From NCBI RefSeq assembly GCF_005938745.2, contig NZ_VCBX02000001.1:2142001-2206000 (forward strand): 64,000 bases of DNA, written 5' to 3'. Under the pieces are notes generated by a model. That model did not search any database, was not told the DNA's origin, and saw only the letters and a list, made by a program, of their open reading frames with translations. Origin of the DNA: Rhodococcus sp. KBS0724. Lineage in GTDB: Bacteria; Actinomycetota; Actinomycetes; Mycobacteriales; Mycobacteriaceae. Of the stretch, positions 10,264 to 19,689 are shown piece after piece. Positions within the stretch are counted from its first letter, which is position 1. The number at the start of each line of letters is the position of its first letter. The position numbers and the translations under genes were made by a program.

Positions 10264-10554
10264 ATGTCAGCGATCAGGGTGTTGGTGGGCAGTACAGTCG
10301 AGCCGGAAAATCTTGCGGAGGTCATTGATCTCTACCGCGAACTCGTGCGCGAGACCCGCAAGGAGAATGGCTGCATCAGCTACGAATTGCTTCGGTGCGG
10401 CGACAATTCCGGTGAGCTGATGTTGGTGGAGGAATGGGAATCTCAGGCACACCTGGACGCCCACACGCACACCGAGCATTTTGTGCGGCTAGTGGCGGCG
10501 CTGGACAATCTCGAGAAGGCCGTCCCGGCACAGATTTATTCAAAAGTGTTGTGA
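10264..10554 (+). CDS. Antibiotic biosynthesis monooxygenase (ABM/YgiN-like) domain protein
   Basis: A 96-residue single-domain protein with the dimeric alpha-beta-barrel signature: a strand (AIRVLVGSTVEPENL), a helix (LYRELVRETRKENGCISYELLRC), then ELMLVEEWESQAHLDAHTHTEHFVRLVAAL. The conserved E-W and H-x-x-T/S pattern matches quinol monooxygenases of the ABM family. Such small enzymes oxidise quinols or polyphenols without a cofactor. It is divergent from glnN (139 bp) and stands alone before the DUF222 gene. The exact substrate cannot be predicted. Confidence 0.85.
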   Translation: MSAIRVLVGSTVEPENLAEVIDLYRELVRETRKENGCISYELLRCGDNSGELMLVEEWESQAHLDAHTHTEHFVRLVAALDNLEKAVPAQIYSKVL

Positions 10555-10562
10555 CGCAGCTA

Positions 10563-10606
10563 TTCCCATAGGCATCGATTGCTGTTAGAATCGATTGTAC
10601 GTTCGA
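10563..10606 (+). promoter_or_regulatory. Promoter with LexA-like SOS box for the DUF222-HNH gene
   Basis: TTCCCA (10563-10568) and TAGAAT (10586-10591) are spaced 17 bp apart, a good -35/-10 pair. Overlapping the end of the -10 and the expected start site is TCGATTGTACGTTCGA (10591-10606). It matches the actinobacterial LexA box TCGAAC-N4-GTTCGA at 10 of 12 defined positions. The gene start is 14 bp further on. Confidence 0.6.
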
Positions 10607-10619
10607 ACTGGGGGGTTTG

Positions 10620-12146
10620 ATGAGCGACACTGTGGATGCATTGATCGAAAGACATGCGTCCATTGCGCGCGCCCAGTTCCTCGAAATTGATGCCGTCACG
10701 TCGCTGTATTTCGAACGCTGCGCCGAGGATGAAAAGGCCGGACGCAATCCTGCGGTTCAGGGCGAATTCGTTCACGTCGAGGTTGCGTTCGTTCTGAGCA
10801 TCACTGAGTATGCGGCGACGCGAATGATTGCGTTGGGGTGCGATCTGCGCTTGCGGTTGCATCGGGTGTCTGCGGCATTTGCGTCAGGTGAGATTGATCT
10901 CGGCAAGGCGACGGCTTGCTCGGATGCGCTGGCCAATGTGTCCGATGATGCACTTGATCTCATTGAACAGCTACTTCTCGACGGCGCAGGCAAATGCAGC
11001 AGTAGCCGTCTCAAGGCTCGAGCGCGCAGTCTCATTGCACGCCATGATCCGGAAGGTGCGCGCGCTCGGCGTCGCCGCGCGCAGGAAGATCGTGACGTGC
11101 GGATCAGTGCAGGTGTCGACGGTATGTCGACGCTCGACGGTGTGCTGCCGGCAGTTGGTGCTCAGATAGTGGCGGCAAAATTGGCGACGATGTCGCGGCA
11201 AGTGTGTGCTCGCGATCCTCGGACCCTGGCGCAACGTCGTGCCGACGCTTTAGTGGCGCTGTCGGAGGGCCGGTCGACCCTCGCCTGTGCGTGCGGCACT
11301 GACTGTGGGCGGGATGTGGAGCCGGCATCAGCCCCGTCCCAAGCGACGATTCTGGTGGGCGTCAACGTTTCCACGTTGCTCGGATTTGATGATCTGCCGG
11401 CTTTTCTGCACGGCTACGGTGCTATCGACGCCGAGTTGGCGCGGGAAATCGCGGCCGATGGTGTGTGGCGGCAAGTGCTGACGCTCTCGGAGAAAGATCG
11501 TCAGATTCTCTGCCAAAACCTCACCGGAGCACCAGGTTTCAAGTCCGGTGGACCAGTGCTCGGAGCAGGCAGGCGGTCGGCTGCGCCCCTCCTCACGCCA
11601 GCTGCCGTCGCAGCCCGAAAACGACATCGGGAAGAGCGGACGTATCGACCGTCTGCAGCACTGGCGCAGACGGTCCGGACCCGCGACGGCACGTGCCGGT
11701 TCCCGAATTGTGCTGCGCGGGCCGAGAATTGCGATCTCGACCACACGGTGGCGTTCAATCATGCGAATCCTGACCGTGGAGGGCTCACCACCGAGCAGAA
11801 TCTGGCCTGCGTGTGTCGCAAGCATCATCGGCTCAAGACGCTCGGATATTGGTCGGTGCGGCAGATTGGGGGAGGCGAGCTCGAATGGGTCGCGCCGACT
11901 GGTTCTGTTGTCGTGACGAAGCCGCGGGGTGCGTTTTGTGATCCCGATGTGCAGCCCGATGAAGTCGAGAGGTTCCGGCTTACAGAAAGTCATGTGGTCG
12001 AGCGATTGTTCCGATGCCATGGCCGTGGTGTCGAGGCAGATCTCGAGTTCCAACTCGACTCCACGGTGGCGGGATGGCGGCGAAAGCGGAGACCGGCTCG
12101 TGCTGCGATCCCCGCCCACGTGGTGAACGAGCCGCCACCGTTCTGA
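10620..12146 (+). CDS. DUF222 / HNH endonuclease domain protein (13E12-repeat-like)
   Basis: A 508-residue protein of the family known as 13E12 repeat proteins in mycobacteria. The N-terminal two-thirds is the helical DUF222 domain (LGKATACSDALANVSDDALDL, ARRRRAQEDRDVRISAGVDGMSTL). The C-terminal HNH nuclease (about residues 350-402) has CRFPNCAARAENCDLDHTVAFNH, GGLTTEQNLACVCRKHHRLKT, with two Cys pairs and the DH/N/H catalytic residues intact. ATG 10620 follows a G-rich ribosome site. The upstream LexA-like box suggests SOS induction, which I recall for several M. tuberculosis members. DNA target and biological role are unknown. Confidence 0.85.
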   Translation: MSDTVDALIERHASIARAQFLEIDAVTSLYFERCAEDEKAGRNPAVQGEFVHVEVAFVLSITEYAATRMIALGCDLRLRLHRVSAAFASGEIDLGKATACSDALANVSDDALDLIEQLLLDGAGKCSSSRLKARARSLIARHDPEGARARRRRAQEDRDVRISAGVDGMSTLDGVLPAVGAQIVAAKLATMSRQVCARDPRTLAQRRADALVALSEGRSTLACACGTDCGRDVEPASAPSQATILVGVNVSTLLGFDDLPAFLHGYGAIDAELAREIAADGVWRQVLTLSEKDRQILCQNLTGAPGFKSGGPVLGAGRRSAAPLLTPAAVAARKRHREERTYRPSAALAQTVRTRDGTCRFPNCAARAENCDLDHTVAFNHANPDRGGLTTEQNLACVCRKHHRLKTLGYWSVRQIGGGELEWVAPTGSVVVTKPRGAFCDPDVQPDEVERFRLTESHVVERLFRCHGRGVEADLEFQLDSTVAGWRRKRRPARAAIPAHVVNEPPPF

Positions 12147-12156
12147 CCAGAAAGTA

Positions 12157-12232
12157 TGGTGCCCCCGGCAGGATTCGAACCTGCGACCAAGAGATTAGAA
12201 GGCTCTTGCTCTATCCCCTGAGCTACGGAGGC
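12157..12232 (-). tRNA. tRNA-Arg (anticodon TCT)
   Basis: Read on the minus strand, the acceptor GCCTCCG pairs with CGGGGGC. The D-arm is GCTC/GAGC, the anticodon loop CTTCTAA centres on TCT, the T-arm is GCAGG-TTCGAAT-CCTGC, and CCA is encoded. There is one C-T mismatch at the foot of the anticodon stem. No integrase or att duplication was seen beside it. Confidence 0.95.
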
Positions 12233-12324
12233 GCGGAGACGATATTACCTGCCCGCGCGACGGCGCTCGATCACCCCCGTCTGGAATACGCTCGATAGGA
12301 GAAGACACCGAATGGGAGCTGCAG

Positions 12325-13464
12325 ATGCGGGATGTTCTGTCCGAACTGATGAAGGTGTGGCGAGCCGACGGTACGGCAGGTGTCGGAACAGTGGTGCGGA
12401 CGTTCCGGTCAGCTCCCAGAATGCCGGGCGCGTCGATGCTGGTGGCCCCGGACGGTTCGGTTACCGGCTCGGTCTCCGGTGGGTGCGTTGAAGGTGCTGT
12501 CTACGAAACGGCCACGGAGGTAATCCAATCCGGTGTGCCCACACTCGAGAAGTACGGCGTAGCAGACGACGACGCGTTTGCTGTCGGGCTGACGTGCGGC
12601 GGCACGATCGAGGTATTTGTCGAATCCGTGTCGAGAGAGACGTTCGGCAGTCTCGAGAGTGTGGCCGCCGATGTCGACGAGCATCGACCGGTAGCGGTGG
12701 CAACCGTCATTGCTCATCCTGATCCGCTGTGGGTGGGCCGCCGGTTGGTGGTGCGGCCGGACACAACGGACGGGTCGATCGGGTCGGCGCGCGTGGATTC
12801 GGCGGTGACCGACGACGCTCGTGGACTGTTGGCGGCAGGACGCACGGAGGTGCTGACGTACGGGCCGGACGGTGAGCGTCGGGGAGAGGGGATGCGGGTT
12901 TTTGTCGCGAGCTACGCGCCCCGCGCCCGGATGCTGGTTTTCGGCGCCATCGATTTTGCTGCCGCAGTTGCCAAGCAAGGTTCGTTTCTCGGGTACCGAG
13001 TGACGGTGTGTGACGCCCGCGAGGTTTTTGCGACGCCGTCACGGTTTCCGACGGCTGATGAAGTGGTGATCGACTGGCCGCATCGGTACCTGGCAGCGCA
13101 GGCGGAGGCCGGGGCAATCGACTCACGCACCGTGATCTGCGTATTGACCCACGATCCGAAGTTCGACGTGCCACTGCTCGAGGTCGCGCTCCGGCTGCCG
13201 GAAGTCGGGTTTGTCGGCGCGATGGGTTCGCGTCGCACGCATCAGGACAGGCGCGAGCGATTGCGTGCGGCGGGTGTCACCGACCATGAGTTGACGAGGC
13301 TGGCGAGTCCGATCGGTTTGGACCTCGGTGCGCGGACGCCGGAGGAAACCGCGGTGTCGATAGCGGCGGAGATCATTGCGCTGAGGTGGGGCGGTGAGGG
13401 TAAGCCGCTGAGCGGGTTGGAGGGTCCCATTCACCGCAGTTCAGGTGAATTGGAGACTCGCTGA
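12325..13464 (+). CDS. coxI: XdhC/CoxI-family molybdenum-enzyme maturation protein
   Basis: A 379-residue XdhC-family protein. The N-terminal CoxI domain has the hallmark GSVSGGCVEGAVYE (near residues 49-62) and LTCGGTIEVFVE, with cysteines thought to bind or transfer sulfur to the molybdenum cofactor. The C-terminal Rossmann domain begins RMLVFGAIDFAAAVA and contains GFVGAMGSRRTHQDRRERL. XdhC proteins load sulfurated molybdopterin cytosine dinucleotide into xanthine-oxidase-family enzymes. It ends 91 bp before coxM, so it most likely serves the CO dehydrogenase encoded next. A second, shorter XdhC-like protein (coxF) lies after coxL. Confidence 0.88.
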   Translation: MRDVLSELMKVWRADGTAGVGTVVRTFRSAPRMPGASMLVAPDGSVTGSVSGGCVEGAVYETATEVIQSGVPTLEKYGVADDDAFAVGLTCGGTIEVFVESVSRETFGSLESVAADVDEHRPVAVATVIAHPDPLWVGRRLVVRPDTTDGSIGSARVDSAVTDDARGLLAAGRTEVLTYGPDGERRGEGMRVFVASYAPRARMLVFGAIDFAAAVAKQGSFLGYRVTVCDAREVFATPSRFPTADEVVIDWPHRYLAAQAEAGAIDSRTVICVLTHDPKFDVPLLEVALRLPEVGFVGAMGSRRTHQDRRERLRAAGVTDHELTRLASPIGLDLGARTPEETAVSIAAEIIALRWGGEGKPLSGLEGPIHRSSGELETR

Positions 13465-13555
13465 CCTGGGGAATTGTGGGGCCGCCCGTAGCCCCCTTGA
13501 CTCGCTGTGATGCTCGGCAGAAGCTGAGATAACAGTCGAATGTGGGGTGCATCAC

Positions 13556-14428
13556 ATGCAGGTTCCTGGGTCGTTCGAGTACGAGCGGGCAACCGGTATC
13601 GACGACGCCATCGGATTGCTGGAGCGACTGGGCAATCAGGCGCGCGTTGTTGCGGGCGGACACAGCCTGCTTCCGATGATGAAACTGAGACTGGCAAACC
13701 CCGGGTATCTGATCGATATCAACGACTTGGCCGAGGAACTTGGCTACATTGCTGTTGAGGATGGACACGTTCGGATCGGCGCGATGGCCCGCCATCGGCA
13801 GCTACTCGAATCCGACGAACTTGCCGACGCCTTCCCGATCTTTCGGGACGCGGAAAAAGTGATCGCCGATCCGGTGGTGCGAAACCGCGGAACCATCGGC
13901 GGCTCGTTGTGTCAGGCCGACCCGGCGGAAGACCTCAGCACGGTGTGCTCGGTGTTGGAGGCGACGTGCGTCGTACGTGGTCCTTCGGGAACCCGCGACA
14001 TTCCGATGGCGGAATTTCATGTCGGCCCCTATGAGACTGCCCTGAATGCCAACGAGATTCTGGTCGAGATTCGGATTGCGCGTCGGGCTCACAGCTCGAG
14101 CGCCTATGCGAAGGTGGAACGGCGGGTGGGGGATTGGGCGATCACCGCTGCTGGTACATCCGTGTGGATGGCAGGCAGTGCGATAGCAGGAGCCCGGCTC
14201 GGCCTTACCGCCGTCAATTCCGATCCGCAGGCGCTTGCCGCGATTTCCGAGTATCTGGAGGGGAAAGCGCCGTCGGAAGAGGTCTATCGGCGCGCAGGGG
14301 AGATGGCCGAGCAGGCTTGCGAGCCCGTCACCGATCAGCGCGGAAGCGCCGACTACAAACGCCACCTTGCCGGCGAACTTACCGTCCGCACTCTGCGAAC
14401 CACTGTGGCCAGGATTGGGGAAGATTGA
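13556..14428 (+). CDS. coxM: CO dehydrogenase medium (FAD) subunit
   Basis: A 290-residue FAD-binding subunit of the xanthine-oxidase family. The two FAD-contact motifs are present: [17 protein letters not shown] (near residues 33-49) and [18 protein letters not shown] (near 110). It carries electrons from the iron-sulfur subunit to the quinone pool or another acceptor. The ATG at 13556 is preferred over an in-frame GTG at 13547 because a GGGG ribosome site is then 8 bp away. One base separates its stop from coxS. The M-S-L order is that of form I CO dehydrogenases. Confidence 0.92.
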   Translation: MQVPGSFEYERATGIDDAIGLLERLGNQARVVAGGHSLLPMMKLRLANPGYLIDINDLAEELGYIAVEDGHVRIGAMARHRQLLESDELADAFPIFRDAEKVIADPVVRNRGTIGGSLCQADPAEDLSTVCSVLEATCVVRGPSGTRDIPMAEFHVGPYETALNANEILVEIRIARRAHSSSAYAKVERRVGDWAITAAGTSVWMAGSAIAGARLGLTAVNSDPQALAAISEYLEGKAPSEEVYRRAGEMAEQACEPVTDQRGSADYKRHLAGELTVRTLRTTVARIGED

Positions 14429-14429
14429 T

Positions 14430-14900
14430 ATGCGGGTAACGATGACGGTCAACGGCGAGCCGGTGTCGGAAGACGTGGAACCGCGCATGTTGTTGGTGCA
14501 TTTCCTGCGAGACCAACTGCAGCTCACAGGAACTCACTGGGGATGCGACACGAGCAATTGCGGGACCTGCGTCGTGACGGTGGACGGCGAACCGGTGAAG
14601 TCGTGCACGATGCTCGCGGCTATGGCCGACGGTCACGAGATCGGAACCGTCGAAGGTCTCGAACGCGGCGGCGTGCTCGATCCGATTCAAGAGGGCTTTA
14701 TGCACTGCCACGGATTGCAATGTGGCTTTTGCACTCCGGGGATGATGATTACCGCGCGAGCACTCCTTGATCGCGATCCCGATCCTGACGAACTGACGAT
14801 CAGGGAAGCGATTTCCGGTCAAATCTGCCGCTGCACGGGATATACGACGATCGTGCGTTCGGTGCAGTGGGCGGCGGCGCATCCGGTAGGAGGTGCGTGA
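14430..14900 (+). CDS. coxS: CO dehydrogenase small (2 x [2Fe-2S]) subunit
   Basis: A 156-residue iron-sulfur subunit. The N-terminal plant-type cluster motif is [10 protein letters not shown] with a distal Cys (VKSC). The C-terminal cluster has CGFCTPGM and CRCTGY, as in all xanthine-oxidase-family small subunits. It links the Mo-Cu site in CoxL to FAD in CoxM. The frame is open far upstream, but ATG 14430, directly after the coxM stop, gives the family N-terminus. The stop overlaps the coxL start (TGATG), which indicates translational coupling. Confidence 0.93.
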   Translation: MRVTMTVNGEPVSEDVEPRMLLVHFLRDQLQLTGTHWGCDTSNCGTCVVTVDGEPVKSCTMLAAMADGHEIGTVEGLERGGVLDPIQEGFMHCHGLQCGFCTPGMMITARALLDRDPDPDELTIREAISGQICRCTGYTTIVRSVQWAAAHPVGGA

Positions 14901-17287
14901 TGACCACCGTGGACTCGGCTCCCGAGCTCGAGGTCAACGACGGAAAGCCGTGCGGGCACGGGCGAATGCTCCGAAAGGAGGACCCCCGCTTCATTCGGGG
15001 TCAGGGCCACTATCTCGACGACGTGCAACTGCCCGGCATGCTGCATCTGGCAATTCTGCGGGCTCCGGTGGCACATGCACGACTGGTGAGCATCGATACC
15101 ACTGCGGCGCAGGAACATCCGAAGGTGAAAGCAGTGGTGACCGGAGCAGACCTGGCCGCACAGGGTCTGGCCTGGATGCCGACGCTGTCGAGCGACGTGC
15201 AAGCGGTGCTGGTCACCGACAAGGTGCGCTTTCAAGGGCAGGAGGTCGCATTTGTGGTGGCCGAGGATCGGTACTCGGCGCGCGACGCCTTGGAGTTGAT
15301 CGAGGTCGAGTACGACATCCTCGATCCGGTGATCGACGCGCGTACCGCATTGTCGCCGGACGCCCCGGTGATCCGCACGGACCTCGACGGCAAGACGGAC
15401 AACCACTGCTTCGACTGGGAGACCGGTGACAAAGCTGCCACCGACGCGGTGTTTGCCGCAGCCGATGTTGTGACAAAACAGGAGATCGTCTACCCGCGCG
15501 TGCATCCGGCTCCGATGGAAACCTGTGGTGCAGTGGCCGATTACGACCGTGTCTCCGGGAAACTGACATTGTGGTCGACCAGTCAGGCCCCACACGCGCA
15601 CCGCACTCTCTACGCTCTGGTGGCAGGTTTACCCGAGCACAAGATCCGCGTGATCTCCCCGGATATCGGGGGCGGGTTCGGAAACAAGGTACCGATCTAT
15701 CCGGGGTACGTGTGCGCGATAGTCGCTTCACTCGTGACCGGGAAACCGGTCAAGTGGATGGAAGACCGCAGCGAAAACCTCACCAGCACAGGCTTTGCCC
15801 GCGACTACATCATGCTGGGGGAAATTGCGGCCACCAAGGAAGGCAAGATCCAGGCCATCCGCACGCATGTGCTGGCCGACCACGGCGCCTTCAACGGGAC
15901 GGCGGCACCCACCAAGTATCCGGCCGGGTTCTTCGGCGTCTTCACCGGCAGCTACGACCTCGACGCCGCATACTGCGCGATGACGGCCGTGTACACGAAC
16001 AAAGCACCGGGCGGAGTGGCCTACGCGTGTTCCTTCCGGATCACCGAGGCGGTGTACTTGGTGGAGCGTCTGGTGGACTGCCTTGCCTTCGACCTGGACA
16101 TGGACCCTGCGGAACTGCGATTGAAGAACCTGTTGAAGCCGGATCAGTTCCCGTACACGAGCAAGACCGGCTGGAAATACGACTCGGGCGACTACGCAAC
16201 AACCATGCGCAAAGCGATGGACATGATCGGCTACGACGCCTTGCGACGCGAGCAAGCCGAGAAGCATTCACGCGGCGAGCTGATGGGCATCGGTATGTCC
16301 TTCTTCACCGAGGCAGTCGGCGCGGGGCCGCGCAAGAACATGGACATCCTCGGACTCGGTATGGCCGACGGTTGTGAATTGCGAATACACCCGACCGGCA
16401 AAGCGGTGGTAAGGATCTCGGTTCAGACACAGGGGCAGGGACACGAAACGACCTTCGCTCAGATCGTGGCCGAAGAGCTGGGGATTCCGCCGGACGATAT
16501 CGACGTGGTGCACGGCGATACCGACAACACGCCATTTGGGCTGGGCACCTACGGCAGCCGATCAACGCCGGTATCCGGTGCCGCCGCTGCGCTGGTGGCA
16601 CGCAAAGTACGAGACAAGGCCAAGATCATCGCGTCGGGGATGCTCGAGGTGTCCGTCGCGGACCTCGAATGGGAGAAGGGGTCCTTTCATGTGAAAGGCG
16701 ATCCTTCGGCGTCGGTCAGCATCGCGGATATCGCGATGCGGGCACACGGTGCCGGTGATCTGCCCGAGGGGATCGAAGGCGGCCTCGAAGCCCAAATCTG
16801 TTACAACCCGGAGAATCTGACCTATCCGTATGGTGCTTACTTCTGTGTGGTCGACATCGATCCGGGAACGGCGCAGGTCACTGTTCGCAGATTCCTGGCG
16901 GTGGACGACTGCGGAACCCGAATCAATCCCATGATCATCGAGGGGCAGGTGCACGGCGGTATCGTCGACGGTATCGGCATGGCGTTGATGGAGATCATCA
17001 GCTTCGACGAGGACGGCAACTGCCTCGGCGGTTCGCTCATGGACTACCTCATTCCGACAGCGATGGAAGTGCCCAACCTCGAAACCGGATTCACGGTGAC
17101 GCCATCGCCGCATCATCCGATCGGCGCCAAGGGTATTGGCGAGAGCGCAACCGTCGGCTCGCCACCCGCCGTTGTGAATGCGGTGGTTGACGCCTTGAAG
17201 CCGTTCGGGATTCGACATGCAGACATGCCGTTGACGCCGTCGCGGGTGTGGGAGGCGATGCAGGGTCGAGGTAGACCCCCGATCTGA
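14900..17287 (+). CDS. coxL: CO dehydrogenase large subunit, form I (molybdenum-copper)
   Basis: A 795-residue molybdopterin subunit. The sequence around residue 377 is AYACSFR, which fits the form I CoxL signature AYxCSFR; its cysteine (Cys377) is the ligand that holds copper in the Mo-S-Cu site. Form II relatives have AYRGAGR instead. The Mo-contact segment QAPHAHR, the DIGGGFGNK motif and the catalytic glutamate in KGIGESATVGSPP (Glu748) are all present. It oxidises CO with water to CO2, two protons and two electrons. The start overlaps the coxS stop by one base. With coxM-S upstream and coxF-D-G-E downstream, it is likely a true CO dehydrogenase, not a generic aldehyde oxidase. Confidence 0.92.
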   Translation: MTTVDSAPELEVNDGKPCGHGRMLRKEDPRFIRGQGHYLDDVQLPGMLHLAILRAPVAHARLVSIDTTAAQEHPKVKAVVTGADLAAQGLAWMPTLSSDVQAVLVTDKVRFQGQEVAFVVAEDRYSARDALELIEVEYDILDPVIDARTALSPDAPVIRTDLDGKTDNHCFDWETGDKAATDAVFAAADVVTKQEIVYPRVHPAPMETCGAVADYDRVSGKLTLWSTSQAPHAHRTLYALVAGLPEHKIRVISPDIGGGFGNKVPIYPGYVCAIVASLVTGKPVKWMEDRSENLTSTGFARDYIMLGEIAATKEGKIQAIRTHVLADHGAFNGTAAPTKYPAGFFGVFTGSYDLDAAYCAMTAVYTNKAPGGVAYACSFRITEAVYLVERLVDCLAFDLDMDPAELRLKNLLKPDQFPYTSKTGWKYDSGDYATTMRKAMDMIGYDALRREQAEKHSRGELMGIGMSFFTEAVGAGPRKNMDILGLGMADGCELRIHPTGKAVVRISVQTQGQGHETTFAQIVAEELGIPPDDIDVVHGDTDNTPFGLGTYGSRSTPVSGAAAALVARKVRDKAKIIASGMLEVSVADLEWEKGSFHVKGDPSASVSIADIAMRAHGAGDLPEGIEGGLEAQICYNPENLTYPYGAYFCVVDIDPGTAQVTVRRFLAVDDCGTRINPMIIEGQVHGGIVDGIGMALMEIISFDEDGNCLGGSLMDYLIPTAMEVPNLETGFTVTPSPHHPIGAKGIGESATVGSPPAVVNAVVDALKPFGIRHADMPLTPSRVWEAMQGRGRPPI

Positions 17288-17315
17288 GAAACCCGATCCG
17301 AGAAAGGTTGCGGCG

Positions 17316-18203
17316 ATGAACGGCACCACTCACGACGTGCGTGTGCGCGCCGAGCAATTGATCGGTGAGCGCCGTCCTTTTGTGACCGCGACTGTTGTCC
17401 GGGCTCAGCAACCCACGTCGGCGCATCCCGGGGATACGGCAATTGTATTCTCGGATGGAACGATCGAAGGATTTGTCGGCGGACAGTGTGCCCAGAATTC
17501 GGTGCGCGAAGCAGCCAGAGGAGCGTTGGACAGCGGTGAAAGTGTGCTGCTGCGAGTACTTCCCGATGGAGCGCCGACATTTCCGAAGACCAGCGGCGCG
17601 GATGTGGTGGTCAATCCGTGTCTGTCCGGTGGCGCGATGGAAATTTTCTTGGAACCCACTCTGCCGGCACATGTGCTGTCGCTGTACGGCGATACCCCTA
17701 TTGCGGATGCGGTGGTCGAGTTCGCTCGCGTGCTTGACCTCGATGTTGTGCGAGTGTCTGCCGCGGAAGCTGTGACGCCGGATGCAACAGCTGTGATCAT
17801 CGCAAGCCTCGGCGGCGAGGAGGCGCTGACGATTCGCGCCGCGCTCGACGCCGGAGTGCAGTACATCGGCCTGGTCGCGAGTCGAGTGCGGGGCGCTGCG
17901 GTGCTCGAACAACTGGAGTTGACGGATTCGGAGCGGGCGAGAGTTCACACTCCGGTCGGGATGTACATCGGCGCCAAAACGCCAGCAGAGATAGCACTTT
18001 CCATAGTTGTCGACGTGGTCCGAGCTATCCGTCTCGATGGTGTGAGCGCCGAGCACCGCGAGTACACAACCGGGACAACGGCAGTCGATCCCATCTGTGG
18101 GATGACGGTCACCGTCACTGCTGACACTCCGCACCTCGAGGAAGACGGCGTCGACGTGTGGTTCTGCTCGCCAGGCTGTCGGCATAAGTACGAGAAGACA
18201 TGA
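17316..18203 (+). CDS. coxF: CoxF-type XdhC-like protein with C-terminal YHS metal-binding domain
   Basis: A 295-residue protein. The first part is XdhC-like (VTATVVRAQQPTSAHPGDTAIV, EGFVGGQCAQNSVREAA, PCLSGGAMEIFLEP), then a short Rossmann-like half (YIGLVASRVRGAAVLEQL, PVGMYIGAKTPAEIALSI). About residues 255-295 form a YHS domain: VDPICGMTV, then WFCSPGCRHKY. YHS domains occur in copper-handling proteins and bind metal through such cysteines. XdhC proteins mature the Mo cofactor, so this fusion could couple Mo-cofactor and copper delivery to CoxL; that is inference. The stop overlaps the coxD start (ATGA). Confidence 0.85.
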   Translation: MNGTTHDVRVRAEQLIGERRPFVTATVVRAQQPTSAHPGDTAIVFSDGTIEGFVGGQCAQNSVREAARGALDSGESVLLRVLPDGAPTFPKTSGADVVVNPCLSGGAMEIFLEPTLPAHVLSLYGDTPIADAVVEFARVLDLDVVRVSAAEAVTPDATAVIIASLGGEEALTIRAALDAGVQYIGLVASRVRGAAVLEQLELTDSERARVHTPVGMYIGAKTPAEIALSIVVDVVRAIRLDGVSAEHREYTTGTTAVDPICGMTVTVTADTPHLEEDGVDVWFCSPGCRHKYEKT

Positions 18204-19072
18204 GCGGCGAATTCACCGATGTCGCGGAGTTGATCCGCCGCTTCGACACACATGACTGTCTCTTGGATACTGGCACGGCAACAGCGCTGTATCTTGCTCT
18301 GGAACTGGGGCGGCCACTGCTGCTGGAAGGTGAGCCGGGGGTGGGGAAGACAACCGCGGCAAAGGCTTTGGCGCTCTCGCTCGATGCGCCGTTGATTCGA
18401 TTGCAGTGCTACGAGGGCCTCAGTGCGGGCGAAGCTCTCTACGACTGGAACTATCAGCGTCAGCTACTGGCGATCAAACTGTCCGAGGCACGTGGCGATG
18501 CGCTCGACGAAGCTGACCTGTTTACCGAGGAGTTCCTTCAGGAACGCCCCATTCTGCGGTGTGTGCGTCACCGTGGGCCGGCCGCTCCCGTACTACTCAT
18601 CGACGAAATCGACCGCGCGGACGACGAATTCGAGGCGCTGCTCCTCGAGTTCCTGGGTGAATCCTCCGTCACGGTTCCTGAATTGGGTACGTTCACGGCG
18701 CTGCACCATCCGGTGGTGGTGTTGACGTCGAACCGCAGCCGCGACCTCCATGACGCGCTCCGGCGGCGTTGCCTCTACCACTGGATCGACTACCCCGAAC
18801 CGGAGCGTGCGGTCGCGATCGTGCGACGCATGGTGCCGTCGGCGAATTCGGCGCTGATCGAGCATGCCACCGCATTTGTCGGACAGATCCGGGGAGCCGA
18901 TCTTGACAAGGCGCCGGGCATCGCCGAAACCGTCGACTGGGTATCGGCACTCGTGACCTTGGGGGTAGCCGATCTGGTTCGGGAGGACGTGATTGTCAGC
19001 TTGGGTGCATTGGCAAAAACTCCGGACGATCGCGCGGTACTGCGCGGCGAGTTGATGAAAGGGCCACCATGA
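18200..19072 (+). CDS. coxD: MoxR-type AAA+ ATPase, CoxD
   Basis: A 290-residue AAA+ ATPase with Walker A GEPGVGKT (near residues 44-51), Walker B LLIDEIDRADDEFEALLLEFLGE and a sensor-1 region (VVLTSNRSRDLHDALRRRCLYHWIDYP). In Oligotropha, CoxD is the MoxR-like ATPase needed to build the sulfur-copper part of the active site, acting with the VWA protein CoxE. Both genes are here in the same overlapping operon; the start overlaps coxF and the stop overlaps coxG (ATGA each). It is cytoplasmic. Confidence 0.92.
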   Translation: MSGEFTDVAELIRRFDTHDCLLDTGTATALYLALELGRPLLLEGEPGVGKTTAAKALALSLDAPLIRLQCYEGLSAGEALYDWNYQRQLLAIKLSEARGDALDEADLFTEEFLQERPILRCVRHRGPAAPVLLIDEIDRADDEFEALLLEFLGESSVTVPELGTFTALHHPVVVLTSNRSRDLHDALRRRCLYHWIDYPEPERAVAIVRRMVPSANSALIEHATAFVGQIRGADLDKAPGIAETVDWVSALVTLGVADLVREDVIVSLGALAKTPDDRAVLRGELMKGPP

Positions 19073-19689
19073 AGATCGCACACGAATTCACCGTCACCGC
19101 ACCCGTCGAGCAGGCGTGGACAACCCTGACCGACCTCGAAGGAATCGCGCCCCTGCTACCGGGAGCGCAGATGACCGGACGGGAGGGAGACGATTTCCTG
19201 GGCACCGTGACCGTCAAAGTGGGGCCGGTACTCAGCGAGTTCGCCGGCCGCGCAACATTCGTGGAGAGGGATGAAGAAACACACAAAGCCGTGATCAATG
19301 CCCGTGGCCGTGACAAACGCGGATCCGGAAATGCGAGCGCCACCATCACGGCGCAGCTACATCCCGAAGGCGCACAGACGCGAGTGAGTGTGGATACCGA
19401 TGTGAAGATCGTCGGAAAACTGGCGCAGTTCGGCAGTTCCATGATCACGCAGGTATCGGAGAAGTTGATGGGGGAGTTTGCGGAATCCTTGGAAGAAAAA
19501 CTTGCCGGACCGGCAGAGGCTACAGAAACAGAAGCTACGGAAACGCTGGTCGCTGAACCTCGGACAGTCGAACCCCTCGACCTTGTCGAACTCGCCGGCG
19601 GGTCTGTCGCGAAACGTGCCGTGCCATTACTTGTTGCGGTGGCCGCGGCGATCGTCGTGTTCGTACTGCTGCGTCGCCGAAGCAGATGA
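19069..19689 (+). CDS. coxG: CoxG, SRPBCC-fold membrane anchor for CO dehydrogenase
   Basis: A 206-residue protein. Residues 1-150 form the CoxG/SRPBCC domain (MKIAHEFTVTAPVEQAWTTL, DLEGIAPLLPGAQM, FLGTVTVKVGPVLSEFAGRATF). A short acidic linker (TETEATETLVAEPRTVEP) leads to a C-terminal membrane helix (VPLLVAVAAAIVVFVLL) ended by RRRSR. Family work in Oligotropha links CoxG to recruiting CO dehydrogenase to the inner face of the membrane, and the tail helix fits that. It overlaps both neighbours by ATGA. The coxD-G-E order differs from the Oligotropha D-E-F-G order. Confidence 0.9.
   Translation: MKIAHEFTVTAPVEQAWTTLTDLEGIAPLLPGAQMTGREGDDFLGTVTVKVGPVLSEFAGRATFVERDEETHKAVINARGRDKRGSGNASATITAQLHPEGAQTRVSVDTDVKIVGKLAQFGSSMITQVSEKLMGEFAESLEEKLAGPAEATETEATETLVAEPRTVEPLDLVELAGGSVAKRAVPLLVAVAAAIVVFVLLRRRSR

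Noticed and set aside
12157..12232. tRNA-Arg as an integration site for a mobile element
   Set aside because: No integrase, no duplicated tRNA end and no foreign-looking genes on either side.
13497..13532. TTGACT with a downstream GATAAC as a coxM promoter
   Set aside because: The spacer is 24 bp and no better -10 is found; coxM may instead be read from upstream of coxI.
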